64,000 nucleotides of DNA from Sphingomonas aerolata (GTDB taxonomy: Bacteria; Pseudomonadota; Alphaproteobacteria; Sphingomonadales; Sphingomonadaceae), in NCBI RefSeq assembly GCF_003046295.1, contig NZ_PZZN01000003.1, forward strand, positions 682,001 through 746,000, given 5' to 3'. Of this stretch, positions 25,161 to 33,899 are shown piece by piece. Every line of letters begins with the position of its first letter. The first letter of the stretch is position 1. The position numbers and the translations under genes are program-made. Under the pieces are notes generated by a model that was given only the letters and a program-made list of their open reading frames with translations, did no database searches and was not told where the DNA came from.

Positions 25161-27319
25161 CCGCCGATCGGGTGCCGATCGCGGTGGCGGCGGGCGGACC
25201 GGGCGCCGGCATCGACGCGTGGCTCGACCTGCTTGGCCGCGTTGCCCGCCACTATCGCCTGCTGCTGTCCGAACAGCGCGCGCGGCTTGCCGCACACTGG
25301 GAGCTGGGCGACGGTGACGAGGCGCGTATCCGCACGCTGGCGCGCGCGACCGGGCTCGGCGTGCAGTTCGTCCCCGCCGCGGGGATGCGGCTGACGAGCT
25401 GGCGGCTGCCGCTGATCGTCCGGCTGCGCGACGGCGAGATCGCGCTGATCGAGGGGATCGACGCGGAGGGCCAGGCCCGGCTGATCGTGCCGGGCGACCG
25501 GGGTGGAGCGACGCATCTGCCGATCGACCAGCTGACCGCCGGCGCAACCGGCTATGTCATTCCCCGGCCGTCGCGCTCGGCGCCCGACACGCGGATCGAC
25601 GCCTATATCCGGCCATTCCAAGATCACTGGCTGCGCGACATATTGATGGCCGACGCGCCGTCCTACGGCCATGTCATGGTCGCGTCGGTGGTGACCAACT
25701 GCCTGGGGCTCGCGGGCGTGCTGTTCTCGATGCAGGTCTATGACCGCGTCGTGCCGGCGGGCTCGATCCCGACGCTGACGATCCTGTTCGTCGGGGTGCT
25801 GATCGCGATCGGCTTCGATTTCGTGTTGCGACGGCTCCGCACGAACATCGTCGATGTGCTTGGCAAGCGGGCCGATTTGCGCATCTCCGACCGGGTCTTC
25901 GGTCACGCGCTGCGGGTCCGCAACCGCGCGCGCCCGACCTCGACCGGTACGTTCATCTCGCAGCTGCGCGACCTCGACCAAGTGCGCGACATGCTGACCT
26001 CGACGACCGTCGCGACGGTCGCGGACATGCCCTTCTTCCTGCTGTTCCTTGGCGTCCTCTGGTATGTCGGCGGCGCGCTGGCGCTGGTGCCGCTCGCCGC
26101 GCTGGTCCTGTTGCTGCTGCCGGGGCTGCTCGCGCAACGCCGGCTGCGGATGTACGCGACCGAATCGATGCGCGAATCCTCGCTGCGCAACGCGATGCTG
26201 GTCGAATCGGTACAGGGTATCGAGGACATCAAGGCGCTGCAGGCGGAGGACCGGTTCCACCATCAGTGGAACCACTATACCGCGGTCGCGGGCGAGGCGC
26301 AGCTCAGGCTGCGCGGGCTGACCAACGGCCTGTCGGTGTGGACCCAGAGCGTCCAGAGCGGCGTCTATGCCGCGATCATCTTCGTCGGCGCCCCGCTCGT
26401 GATCGCGGGCGACATCACCACCGGCGTGCTGGTCGCCACCTCGATCCTCGGCTCGCGGATGATGGCGCCGATGGCCCAGGTCACACAGCTGCTCAGCCGG
26501 TTCCAGCATGCCAAGGTGGCGATGGGCAGCCTCAACCAGATCATGGCGCTGCCCGTCGACACCGCCGACGCGGATCACCGCATCCCGCTGCCCGCAGTCC
26601 AGGGCGACTTCGCGCTGCGGTCCGCGGTCTTCACCTATGCCGATCCCAACGCGCCCCCTGCCCTGACGGTCCAGACGCTCGACATCGCGGCGGGCGAGCG
26701 GATCGCGTTGCTGGGGCGCAACGGCGCTGGCAAGTCGACGCTGCTCCAGGGCCTGTCGGGGATGCTGCAGCCGGTGTCGGGCGAGGTGCTGCTCGACGGC
26801 CTCGCGCTGCATCAGGTCGATCCCGCCGATGTCCGCCGCGACATCGGCCTGCTGACCCAGACCTCGCGGCTGTTTCACGGGACGCTGCGGGAAAACCTGA
26901 CGCTCGGCGCGCCGATGGCGTCGGACAGGGAGATCAGCGAGATGCTCGCGATGGTCGGCGCGGACGGGATGGTCCGCCGGCTGCGCGACGGGCTCGGCCA
27001 TGTCGTGCAGGAGGGTGGCAGAGGCCTGTCGGGTGGGCAAATCCAGGGGCTGCTGCTCGCGCGGCTGCTGCTCCGCCAGCCGAGCGTCGCGCTGCTCGAC
27101 GAGCCGACCGCGGCGATGGACGAGGGTACCGAGCGGCACTTCATCGCGCGGCTCGGGGCGTGGAGCCGTACGCGTACATTGATCGTCGCGACCCACCGCA
27201 TGCGGATGCTCGAGATCGTCGACCGGATCATCGTGATCGACAACGGCACCATCGTCCTCGACGGGCCCAAGGACCAGATCCTCGCGCAGATGCGCGGGAC
27301 GCGGAGTGCCGCGGCATGA
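25157..27319 (+). CDS. type I secretion ABC transporter, permease plus ATPase (LapB-like)
   Basis: A 720-aa exporter started at GTG 25157, which overlaps the TolC-gene stop; an in-frame ATG at 25085 lies deep within the previous gene. Residues about 20-150 are a C39-like domain without a recognisable catalytic Cys-His pair, as in LapB, and would hold the substrate rather than cut it. Residues about 170-440 carry six membrane spans. The nucleotide-binding domain has Walker A GRNGAGKST near 518, signature LSGGQ near 623, Walker B VALLDEP near 645 and the switch His in VATHR. It exports the adjacent adhesin unfolded from the cytoplasm. Confidence 0.92.
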   Translation: MTADRVPIAVAAGGPGAGIDAWLDLLGRVARHYRLLLSEQRARLAAHWELGDGDEARIRTLARATGLGVQFVPAAGMRLTSWRLPLIVRLRDGEIALIEGIDAEGQARLIVPGDRGGATHLPIDQLTAGATGYVIPRPSRSAPDTRIDAYIRPFQDHWLRDILMADAPSYGHVMVASVVTNCLGLAGVLFSMQVYDRVVPAGSIPTLTILFVGVLIAIGFDFVLRRLRTNIVDVLGKRADLRISDRVFGHALRVRNRARPTSTGTFISQLRDLDQVRDMLTSTTVATVADMPFFLLFLGVLWYVGGALALVPLAALVLLLLPGLLAQRRLRMYATESMRESSLRNAMLVESVQGIEDIKALQAEDRFHHQWNHYTAVAGEAQLRLRGLTNGLSVWTQSVQSGVYAAIIFVGAPLVIAGDITTGVLVATSILGSRMMAPMAQVTQLLSRFQHAKVAMGSLNQIMALPVDTADADHRIPLPAVQGDFALRSAVFTYADPNAPPALTVQTLDIAAGERIALLGRNGAGKSTLLQGLSGMLQPVSGEVLLDGLALHQVDPADVRRDIGLLTQTSRLFHGTLRENLTLGAPMASDREISEMLAMVGADGMVRRLRDGLGHVVQEGGRGLSGGQIQGLLLARLLLRQPSVALLDEPTAAMDEGTERHFIARLGAWSRTRTLIVATHRMRMLEIVDRIIVIDNGTIVLDGPKDQILAQMRGTRSAAA

Positions 27320-28503
27320 GCGCGCGGGCGATCGACGACGACCACCTGTTCGGCGGTGAAGGCAGCGTCCGGCTCGCGACCGCGACGCGGCTCGTCTGGA
27401 TCCTGGCCGCGCTGTTCGTGGCAGCACTCGGCTGGGCGTGGTTCGCGGCACTCGACGAGGTGGCGACCGGCGAAGCGCGCGTCGTGCCGACCAGCCGCGA
27501 ACAGGTGATCCAGTCGCTCGAGGGCGGGATCCTGACCAAGCTTCCGGTGCGTCAGGACGATATCGTCACCCCGGGGCAGCTGCTCGCACAGCTCGATCCG
27601 ACCCAGGCGGGGTCGACCGTCGACGAGACCGCCGCCAAATATCGCGCCGCGCTGGCCAGCGTCGCGCGGCTTCAGGCGGAGGCGAACGGCACGCCGCTGA
27701 CGTTCGCCTCCGAGCTCGACCGCTATCCCGAGCTGAAGGCCGCCGAGACGCAGCTCCACGACACCCGGCGACGCAGCCTGCAATCGTCGATCCAGCTGAT
27801 CGACCAGAGTCTGGCGCTGATCGGACGCGAGGTCCGGATCGGGGAATCGCTGATCGCGGTCGGCGCGGCGAGCAATGTCGAGGTGTTGCGGCTGCAACGC
27901 CAGCGGGCCGAGCTCGAGCTTAAAAAGGCCGATCTGCGGTCGCAATATATGGTCGAGGCGCGACAGGATCTGGCCAAAGTGACCGAACAGGTCGACTCGC
28001 TCGCACCGGTGGTTCGGGGGCGCTCGGACACGCTCTCGCGCCTCACGCTGCGCTCGCCGGTCCGCGGGGTCGTCAAGAACATCGAGGTGTCGACGATCGG
28101 CGGCGTCGTGCCGCCCAATGGCAAGCTGATGGAGATCGTCCCGCTCGACGACCGGCTGCTGATCGAGGCGCGGATCCAGCCGCGCGACATCGCCTTCATC
28201 CGCCCCGGCCAGGCAGCCAGCGTCAAGGTGACCGCCTATGACTATTCGATCTATGGCGGCCTGACGGGCAGCGTGGTCAGCATCTCGCCCGACACGATCC
28301 GCGACGAGGTGAAGCCCGACATCCTCTATTACCGCGTGTTCGTGCGGACCAAGGCGGATTCGCTGACGAACAAGGCCGGCGCGCGGTTCGCGATCACCCC
28401 CGGCATGGTCGCGACGGTCGATATCCATACCGGCAGCAAGACCGTGCTCCAGTATCTCGTCAAACCCCTCAACCGGGCGCGGGAGGCGCTGCGCGAACGA
28501 TGA
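27316..28503 (+). CDS. HlyD-family periplasmic adaptor of the type I exporter (LapC-like)
   Basis: A 395-aa membrane fusion protein. A short cytoplasmic N-terminus precedes one span (LVWILAALFVAALGWAWFAA). Then follow the lipoyl half-motif IQSLEGGILTKLPVRQDDIV, a long coiled coil at about residues 100-230 (ETQLHDTRRRSLQSSIQLID), the second lipoyl half LRSPVRGVVKNIEVSTIGGV, and the beta-barrel with GQAASVKVTAYDYSIYGGL. The end (GSKTVLQYLVKPLNRAREAL) is typical of RTX/large adhesin adaptors. ATGA overlap with the ABC gene. Confidence 0.93.
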   Translation: MSARAIDDDHLFGGEGSVRLATATRLVWILAALFVAALGWAWFAALDEVATGEARVVPTSREQVIQSLEGGILTKLPVRQDDIVTPGQLLAQLDPTQAGSTVDETAAKYRAALASVARLQAEANGTPLTFASELDRYPELKAAETQLHDTRRRSLQSSIQLIDQSLALIGREVRIGESLIAVGAASNVEVLRLQRQRAELELKKADLRSQYMVEARQDLAKVTEQVDSLAPVVRGRSDTLSRLTLRSPVRGVVKNIEVSTIGGVVPPNGKLMEIVPLDDRLLIEARIQPRDIAFIRPGQAASVKVTAYDYSIYGGLTGSVVSISPDTIRDEVKPDILYYRVFVRTKADSLTNKAGARFAITPGMVATVDIHTGSKTVLQYLVKPLNRAREALRER

Positions 28504-28958
28504 CCGATGTCGCACGCCGCAACCTGCGCGCACCCGGCGCGGGCGCCCCGCGACCGATCGCACCCGCTCTGCTCGCCCGCGCGCGACAGGCCCGCCAGCT
28601 GCGCGCGACGATGAGCGCGTTCCTGCCACAGGACCTGCTGGTCGATCCGGCCTGGGACATGATGATCGACCTGTTCATTGCGGCCGCCACCGGCGAGACG
28701 CTCTGCGTGAAGGATCTGACGCTGATGTCGGGGGGCAGTGCGGCGGGGACGATGCGGCGGATCGATCGGCTGCAACAGGCCGAGCTGCTGCGCCGCCATG
28801 TCGATCCCGCGGATCACCGACGCGTGCATGTCAGCCTGACCGATACCGGCCACAGGGCGATGGCGGCGATGCTCGACCATCTGTTCGATCGCGGCGCCGG
28901 GGATGCGGCCCCGGCGGTGGCGCCGAAATCCTTCGCACCGGGCAAGCTGCGCGGCTGA
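28500..28958 (+). CDS. MarR-like winged-helix regulator, last gene of the adhesin export operon
   Basis: A 152-aa DNA-binding protein joined to the HlyD gene by ATGA. A basic Pro/Ala-rich N-terminus of about 35 residues precedes a winged helix: AWDMMIDLFIAAATGETLCV, DLTLMSGGSAAGTMRRIDRL as recognition region, and the wing VDPADHRRVHVSLTDTGHRA, which is the MarR hallmark. In MarR proteins this domain binds palindromic operators. Its position suggests control of adhesin or exporter expression, but no operator was identified. Confidence 0.78.
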   Translation: MTDVARRNLRAPGAGAPRPIAPALLARARQARQLRATMSAFLPQDLLVDPAWDMMIDLFIAAATGETLCVKDLTLMSGGSAAGTMRRIDRLQQAELLRRHVDPADHRRVHVSLTDTGHRAMAAMLDHLFDRGAGDAAPAVAPKSFAPGKLRG

Positions 28959-28969
28959 CGGGCACGGCG

Positions 28970-30370
28970 TCAGCCGGCCGCGGCGGCACCGGGGAAGCGG
29001 ACGACGATCGTCGTGCCGCGGTCCGCTGCGCCGAAGCCGACGGTCGCGTTCAACCGCGCGACGGCGGAGCGGACGATCGCGAGCCCGAGCCCGCTGCCCT
29101 CCGGGCTGCCCGGTGCGCCGAGACGGACGAAGCGGTCGAACGCGACCTCGCGCTGGTTGTCGGCAATGCCCGGGCCGTCGTCGATCACTGCGATCGCGGT
29201 CTCCCCGCGCGACGTCTGGAGGCTGACCGTGACCGTACCGCCGCGCTGATTGTAGCGGATGCCGTTGTCGACGAGGTTCGACAGGATTTCGAAGATCAGC
29301 GTCCGGTGCCCGGCCACCCGGTAGGTCTCGACCGGGTCGGTTTCGAGCGTGAGGTCGATCCCCGCCTCGATCGCCTGGTTGATCTGGCGGGTGATGACCG
29401 CGGCGGCCACCTCGCGCAGGTCGACGGTTTCGAGCGGGGCGGACACCCCCGCCTCTTCCGCCCGCGCCAGCGCCAGCAATTGGGTGACGAGCCGTTCGAG
29501 ACGCGTCACGGCGTCGGCGATTTCGTCGAGCGCCTCATGCCGTTCGGCGCCCGAACCGCGCCGCGCGAGCGCCACCTGAACCTTAAGGACCGAGAGCGGC
29601 GTGCGCATCTGGTGCGATGCGTCGGCGGTGAAGCGCCGCACACCGACCGTCGCGGTATCGAGCTGCGCGAGCAATCGGTCGAACGCGCCGGCGAGCGGGC
29701 GGAGCTCGCGCGGCAGCGGCCCCGTGTCGAGCGGCGAGAAGTCGGGCCGCGCCCGCTTGTCGCGCGCCTCGATCGCGCCGCGCAGCCGGGCCAGCGGGCG
29801 CAGGCTCCACCCCAGCGCCGGGCGGAGCAGCAGCGCGGCACCACCGACCAGGACGCACTCGCCGATGAGCAGCGCGATCATCAGACGGCGGGTCAGGGCT
29901 GACCGATTGTCGATCGTCTCGGCGATCTGCACGATCACCGGCCGGTTGATCCGCGGCAGGTCGCGACGGACCTCGGCGATGCGGATCCGCTGACCGCGAT
30001 AACGCGCAAAGCGGTAGGCGGGCACATCGACCGCGAGCCCGGCGGGATCGGGTGCGGGCAGGTCGGCATAACCGGTGAGCAGGTCCCCGCCGACCGCGAT
30101 GCGGTAATAGACATTGTCGCGTTCGGCGTTCTCGAGCATCCCGAACGCGGCGGCGGGAAGGTCGAGCGTGACCTCGCCGCGCTCGACCTGCACGGTCTCC
30201 GCGATCGCCCCGAGCGCGCCCCCGAGCACGCGGTCGCTGGTGCGCCGGACGACGTCGGTGATCAGCGTCGCGCCCACCACGCCGATCAGGATCGCCGCGG
30301 CGAGCAGCGGACCGAGCACCGCGACCAGCAGGCGCGTCCGCAGCGCGGGGGCACGCGCCTCAGCCCGCAT
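28970..30370 (-). CDS. TctE-like sensor histidine kinase
   Basis: A 466-aa membrane kinase, ATG 30370 overlapping the regulator gene by 11 bases. TM1 lies at about 14-37 (LLVAVLGPLLAAAILIGVVG) and TM2 at about 163-187 (LMIALLIGECVLVGGAALLL). The periplasmic part between them fits the 2CSK_N sensor domain found in TctE-type kinases. HAMP follows, then the phospho-acceptor His253 in DASHQMRTPLSVLK. The ATP-binding domain has N-box NLVDNGIRYNQRGG, G1 DDGPGI and G2 GSGLGLAIVR. TctE homologues respond to tricarboxylates. The neighbouring binding protein, porin and CitMHS transporter agree with that. Confidence 0.9.
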   Translation of the reverse strand: MRAEARAPALRTRLLVAVLGPLLAAAILIGVVGATLITDVVRRTSDRVLGGALGAIAETVQVERGEVTLDLPAAAFGMLENAERDNVYYRIAVGGDLLTGYADLPAPDPAGLAVDVPAYRFARYRGQRIRIAEVRRDLPRINRPVIVQIAETIDNRSALTRRLMIALLIGECVLVGGAALLLRPALGWSLRPLARLRGAIEARDKRARPDFSPLDTGPLPRELRPLAGAFDRLLAQLDTATVGVRRFTADASHQMRTPLSVLKVQVALARRGSGAERHEALDEIADAVTRLERLVTQLLALARAEEAGVSAPLETVDLREVAAAVITRQINQAIEAGIDLTLETDPVETYRVAGHRTLIFEILSNLVDNGIRYNQRGGTVTVSLQTSRGETAIAVIDDGPGIADNQREVAFDRFVRLGAPGSPEGSGLGLAIVRSAVARLNATVGFGAADRGTTIVVRFPGAAAAG

Positions 30371-31025
30371 CGAGCATATAACCGACGCCGCGGACGGTGC
30401 GGATACCTGGACCGTCGGGGGCGAGTTTGGTCCGCAACCGCGTGACATGGACCTCGATCGCGTTGCCGCCGACCGGCTCGTCGAACCCGAACACCTCGCC
30501 GATCAGCAGCTCGCGCGGCACGACGCGGCCCGCGCGCATCGCCAGCGCCTCGAGCACCGCGCGTTCGCGACGGCGCAGATCTAGGACCCGGCCGGCGATA
30601 TCCGCATCGCCCGTCGAGCGGTTCATCGTCAAGCTCCCCACGCTCAGCACCGGGAGCGGATCGCCGCCGCGTCGCCGTCCCAGCGCGCGGACCCGCGCCT
30701 CGAGCTCCTCGGGGTCGAACGGCTTGCGCAGATAGTCGTCGGCGCCGAGATCGAGCCCGCGCACGCGGTCGTCCAGCGCATCGCGTGCGGTCAGCATCAG
30801 CACGGGCACGCGCTCGCCGCGTCGCCGCAGCGTCTCGAGCACCGCGAAACCGTCGATCCCGGGCAGCCCGACATCGAGGATGACGAGCGCATAGGGCTCG
30901 CCCGCGACGATGCCGAGCGCCTCCTCGCCGCTCGCGACATGATCGACCGCATTGCCGCCCGCCCGCAGCAATGCCGCGATGCTGCGCGCGAGGGCGGCGT
31001 CGTCCTCGATCAGCAGAATGCGCAA
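30360..31025 (-). CDS. OmpR-family response regulator, TctD-like
   Basis: A 221-aa regulator. The receiver domain (1-115) has the acidic pocket EDD at 7-9, phospho-acceptor Asp51 in VILDVGLPGIDG, conserved Thr in LMLTARDA and Lys in YLRKPFDPEELEAR. Residues 125-220 are an OmpR winged helix (LDLRRRERAVLEALAMRAGR and NAIEVHVTRLRTKLA, with RTVRGVGYML at the end). It is first in the minus-strand pair with the kinase and divergent from the binding-protein operon that it probably controls through the 113-base gap between them. Confidence 0.93.
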   Translation of the reverse strand: MRILLIEDDAALARSIAALLRAGGNAVDHVASGEEALGIVAGEPYALVILDVGLPGIDGFAVLETLRRRGERVPVLMLTARDALDDRVRGLDLGADDYLRKPFDPEELEARVRALGRRRGGDPLPVLSVGSLTMNRSTGDADIAGRVLDLRRRERAVLEALAMRAGRVVPRELLIGEVFGFDEPVGGNAIEVHVTRLRTKLAPDGPGIRTVRGVGYMLDAG

Positions 31026-31138
31026 ATCGGCTTACCTCGTTGATTCAAAAGGGCGTGAAAGGTTGGTGACAGCTTCGATTCGTATTCCACCGCTACTGCC
31101 TATCCGAACACAGAGACGGAAGGCGAGGAGAGGTGACG
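31026..31138. promoter_or_regulatory. divergent intergenic region of the two-component and uptake operons
   Basis: A 113-base gap between the response regulator (-) and the binding-protein gene (+). It must hold both promoters and the likely response-regulator sites. I see no clear -35/-10 pair or perfect repeat. A TTGATTCAAAAGG stretch near 31,041-31,053 is the most AT-rich part. Confidence 0.45.
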
Positions 31139-32227
31139 ATGGCACGAATGGTTCTCACGATCGGATTGCTGGCCACTCTGACCGGGTTCGCGGCGACCGC
31201 GGTGTCGGCGCAGCGTCCGGCGGGCTATCCCCGCTCCTATGACACGCTGATCGAAAGCGCACGCGCCGAGCGGCAGGTCAGGATCTATGGCAATGCCGAT
31301 CGCGCCGAGCTGCTGCCGGTGGTCGCCGCGTTTCGCAAACGCTATCCCGGCATCACCGTCCTCTACGCCGATCTCGGATCGACCGAAATGTATCGCCGCT
31401 TCGTCGCCGAGACGCGCGCGCGGCGCCTGTCCGCCGATCTGGTCTGGTCGTCGGCGATGGATCTGCAGGTCAAGCTGATCAACGACGGTTTCGCGCAAAG
31501 CTATGCCAGCCCCGAAAAACCCGCGCTGCCCGCCGTCTCGGTCTGGAAAAACATGGGCTTCGGCGTCACCGCCGAGCCGATCGGGATCGTCTACAACAAG
31601 CGGCTGCTGCCGCCGGCGCGCGTGCCGCGGACGCATGCCGAGCTGGAGGCGCTGCTGCGGACGCAGCGTACCGCGCTGACCGGGCGCGTGACGACCTTCG
31701 ATCCGTCACGCTCGAATGTCGGCTATCTCTATCTGTCGGAGGACATGGCGATCACGCGCGACACGCGGTCGTTGCTGGAGGCGATCGCGGCGACCAAGCC
31801 GGTCCTGTCGCGGACCAGCGAGCCGATGCTGCGCGGCGTCGCCGAGGGGCGGCAGGCGATCGCCTACAACGTCATCGGCTCCTATGCGCTCGAGCGCGCG
31901 AGCACCGATCCGCGGATCGGCGTGGCGTTCCTCAAGGACTACACGATCGTCACCTCGCGGATCGCGTTCATCGCCCGCGAGGCCGCGCATCCCGCCGCGG
32001 CCAAGCTGTTCCTCGACTTCCTGCTGTCGCGCGAGGGCCAGTCGCTGCTCGCAAAGCGCAGCCTCTGGCCGGTCCGCACCGACGTCCCCGCGCGCCGCCT
32101 TCCCGCTGCGCAGGCCCGACCGATCCGGGTCGGACCGCAGCTTCTCGTCACGCTCGATCATCTCAAACGCCAGCGCTTCCTGCGCGACTGGACCGCCCTT
32201 CTTGCCAACGGAGCCTTTTCCCGATGA
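31139..32227 (+). CDS. periplasmic solute-binding protein, probable sensor partner
   Basis: A 362-aa periplasmic protein. ATG 31139 has GGAGAGG at good distance; a GTG two codons earlier is possible. A Sec signal peptide (LTIGLLATLTGFAATAVSAQ) precedes an iron/organic-anion type binding fold: RQVRIYGNADRAELLPVVAA, FRKRYPGITVLYADLGSTEM, ADLVWSSAMDLQVKLINDGF, and late KLFLDFLLSREGQSLLAKRS. This is the AfuA/FbpA-like class. No ABC permease or ATPase gene is nearby; instead a sensor kinase, a porin and a CitMHS carrier adjoin it. This suggests it presents its ligand to the kinase, as binding proteins do for TctDE/BctDE-type systems. The porin gene overlaps its stop (ATGA). Confidence 0.85.
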   Translation: MARMVLTIGLLATLTGFAATAVSAQRPAGYPRSYDTLIESARAERQVRIYGNADRAELLPVVAAFRKRYPGITVLYADLGSTEMYRRFVAETRARRLSADLVWSSAMDLQVKLINDGFAQSYASPEKPALPAVSVWKNMGFGVTAEPIGIVYNKRLLPPARVPRTHAELEALLRTQRTALTGRVTTFDPSRSNVGYLYLSEDMAITRDTRSLLEAIAATKPVLSRTSEPMLRGVAEGRQAIAYNVIGSYALERASTDPRIGVAFLKDYTIVTSRIAFIAREAAHPAAAKLFLDFLLSREGQSLLAKRSLWPVRTDVPARRLPAAQARPIRVGPQLLVTLDHLKRQRFLRDWTALLANGAFSR

Positions 32228-33729
32228 CCCCATTTCGTACCGGCTGCGCTCTCGTCGCGCTGATCATCGCGACACCCGCGCTCGCCCAGACCGGGGCACC
32301 GGCGCCCAGCGACGCCGACCTCGCCGCACTGGTCCGCGCGCAGGCGGCCGAGATCGCCACGCTCAAGTCCCGGCTCGACCGGCTCGAGACCAATGGGGTC
32401 GTCGCGCAGGCGGCCGCGCCCGCGGCCCCCGTCCAGCCGACCGGCGCCACACCGCAGCCGCAGCTCGCACAGACCGGCGAGCCCCGGCGCACCGTGCCGT
32501 TCGCGCCGCAGCTCGCGCCTCCCGGCCCTGCCGACCGCAGCGTCGCGCAGGCCGTGGCGGCACGCGACAATCCATCGGGCCTGACGACTGAATGGGGTGC
32601 GGGCCTGCCGGTCTTCCACTCGGCGGACGGCGTCTATACCTTCAAGCCGCGCGGCCGGATCCTGACCGATGTAAGCTCGAGCTTCGGGTCGAAATATGAC
32701 GGCCGCAACATCACGACGACGGGCATGCGCGCGCTGCGCCTCGGTCTCGAAGGCGGCGTCGGCACGCACTTCTTCTATCAGTTCGAAAGCGACTTTTCCG
32801 AAAACGAGGTCGACGTCGTCACCGCGTTCGTCGGCTGGCGCAACCGTATCACGCCCGGTCTCGATTACGACGTGCGCGCAGGCCATCTGTTCAACGACCG
32901 CAGCTTCGAAGGATCGACCGGGTCGGACTCGACCCCGTTCCTCGAGCGCACGACGGTCGCCACCGCGATCATTCCGCAGCGCGGCTTTTACGGCATCGGC
33001 GTGATGCCGCGGATCTTCTGGAAGACCGGCCACGCGTCGGTCACCGTCACCGGCGACCGGATCGACGGCACGCAGACGGTCGGCGACAGCCGCACGGTGC
33101 TCGGCCGCGCGCACTGGAATCCGATCAAGTCCGACACCGGCGTGCTCCATCTCGGGCTCTGGGGTTTCGACGAATCGCTGTCGTCGGTTTCCGGCACGCT
33201 GACGCGCAACACGGTGATCGGCGGGCGCTTCAATGGCGCGCTGCGCGTGTCGAGCGGACCGCTTACGGGCGGCACCGGGACGACCGGCTACGGCGTCGAG
33301 CTCGGCGGCTATCGCGGGCCCTTGTGGGTGATGGGCGAAGCCGGCCAGCGCAATGCGCGGCTCGACGGTGGACGGCCCGACTTCGTCAGCAAGGCGTGGA
33401 GCGTGTCGGGTGGTCTGTTCCTCACCGGCGACCTGCCGCCCTATAACCCGCGGCTCGGCAGCTTCGGCCAGCCCAAGGTGCTCAAACCCACCTTCGATGG
33501 CGGCGTCGGGGCGATCGAGCTGACCGCGCGGTACGAGAGCCTCGATTACAGCGACCTGCTGACCGGCGGCGACGGCTGGGCCGCGACGGTCGGGGTGAAC
33601 TGGTATCTCAACAGCTTCACCCGGTTCCAGGTCAACGCGATCCAGTGGAACACCGACAATCGTGCGGGCGACTATGTCGGCAACGACAGCGGCCAGACGG
33701 TCAGCGCGCGCGTCGGTGTGACGTTCTGA
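32224..33729 (+). CDS. OprO/OprP-type outer-membrane porin
   Basis: A 501-aa porin. After the signal peptide (ALVALIIATPALAQ) comes a periplasmic coiled coil (LRAQAAEIATLKSRLDRLET as ALVRAQAAEIATLKSRLDRL) and a Pro/Ala linker, then a beta-barrel rich in alternating strands: FKPRGRILTDVSSSFGS, ALRLGLEGGVGTHFFYQFES, FVGWRNRITPGLDYDVRAGH. It ends with TVSARVGVTF, a proper outer-membrane C-terminal Phe. This class passes anions such as phosphate or pyrophosphate. In this operon it probably lets the citrate-like substrate cross the outer membrane. Confidence 0.9.
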   Translation: MTPFRTGCALVALIIATPALAQTGAPAPSDADLAALVRAQAAEIATLKSRLDRLETNGVVAQAAAPAAPVQPTGATPQPQLAQTGEPRRTVPFAPQLAPPGPADRSVAQAVAARDNPSGLTTEWGAGLPVFHSADGVYTFKPRGRILTDVSSSFGSKYDGRNITTTGMRALRLGLEGGVGTHFFYQFESDFSENEVDVVTAFVGWRNRITPGLDYDVRAGHLFNDRSFEGSTGSDSTPFLERTTVATAIIPQRGFYGIGVMPRIFWKTGHASVTVTGDRIDGTQTVGDSRTVLGRAHWNPIKSDTGVLHLGLWGFDESLSSVSGTLTRNTVIGGRFNGALRVSSGPLTGGTGTTGYGVELGGYRGPLWVMGEAGQRNARLDGGRPDFVSKAWSVSGGLFLTGDLPPYNPRLGSFGQPKVLKPTFDGGVGAIELTARYESLDYSDLLTGGDGWAATVGVNWYLNSFTRFQVNAIQWNTDNRAGDYVGNDSGQTVSARVGVTF

Positions 33730-33765
33730 TGCGTGGTGATGTTCGTAGAGCATTGCCCCCTCGCT

Positions 33766-33850
33766 CCGTCATCCTGACGAACGTCAGGACCCAGAGCCAC
33801 AAGGGGCAGCGCTCGGTAACCCTGGGTCCTGACTTTCGTCAGGATGACGG
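33766..33850. repeat. extragenic inverted-repeat element, copy 1
   Basis: The left arm at 33766-33794 and the right arm at 33822-33850 are inverted copies of each other (28 of 29 bases). Each arm itself contains a hairpin TCCTGACGAAnGTCAGGA. The same sequence family occurs at 52,650. It lies between the porin and the CitMHS gene, followed by a GGGGG-TTTTG-CCCCC hairpin and a TTTTT run at 33849-33875 that could slow or stop transcription. Confidence 0.85.
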
Positions 33851-33899
33851 GGGTTTTGCCCCCACCCCCCTTTTTCACGCCCTTTTCTAGGACGATGCG

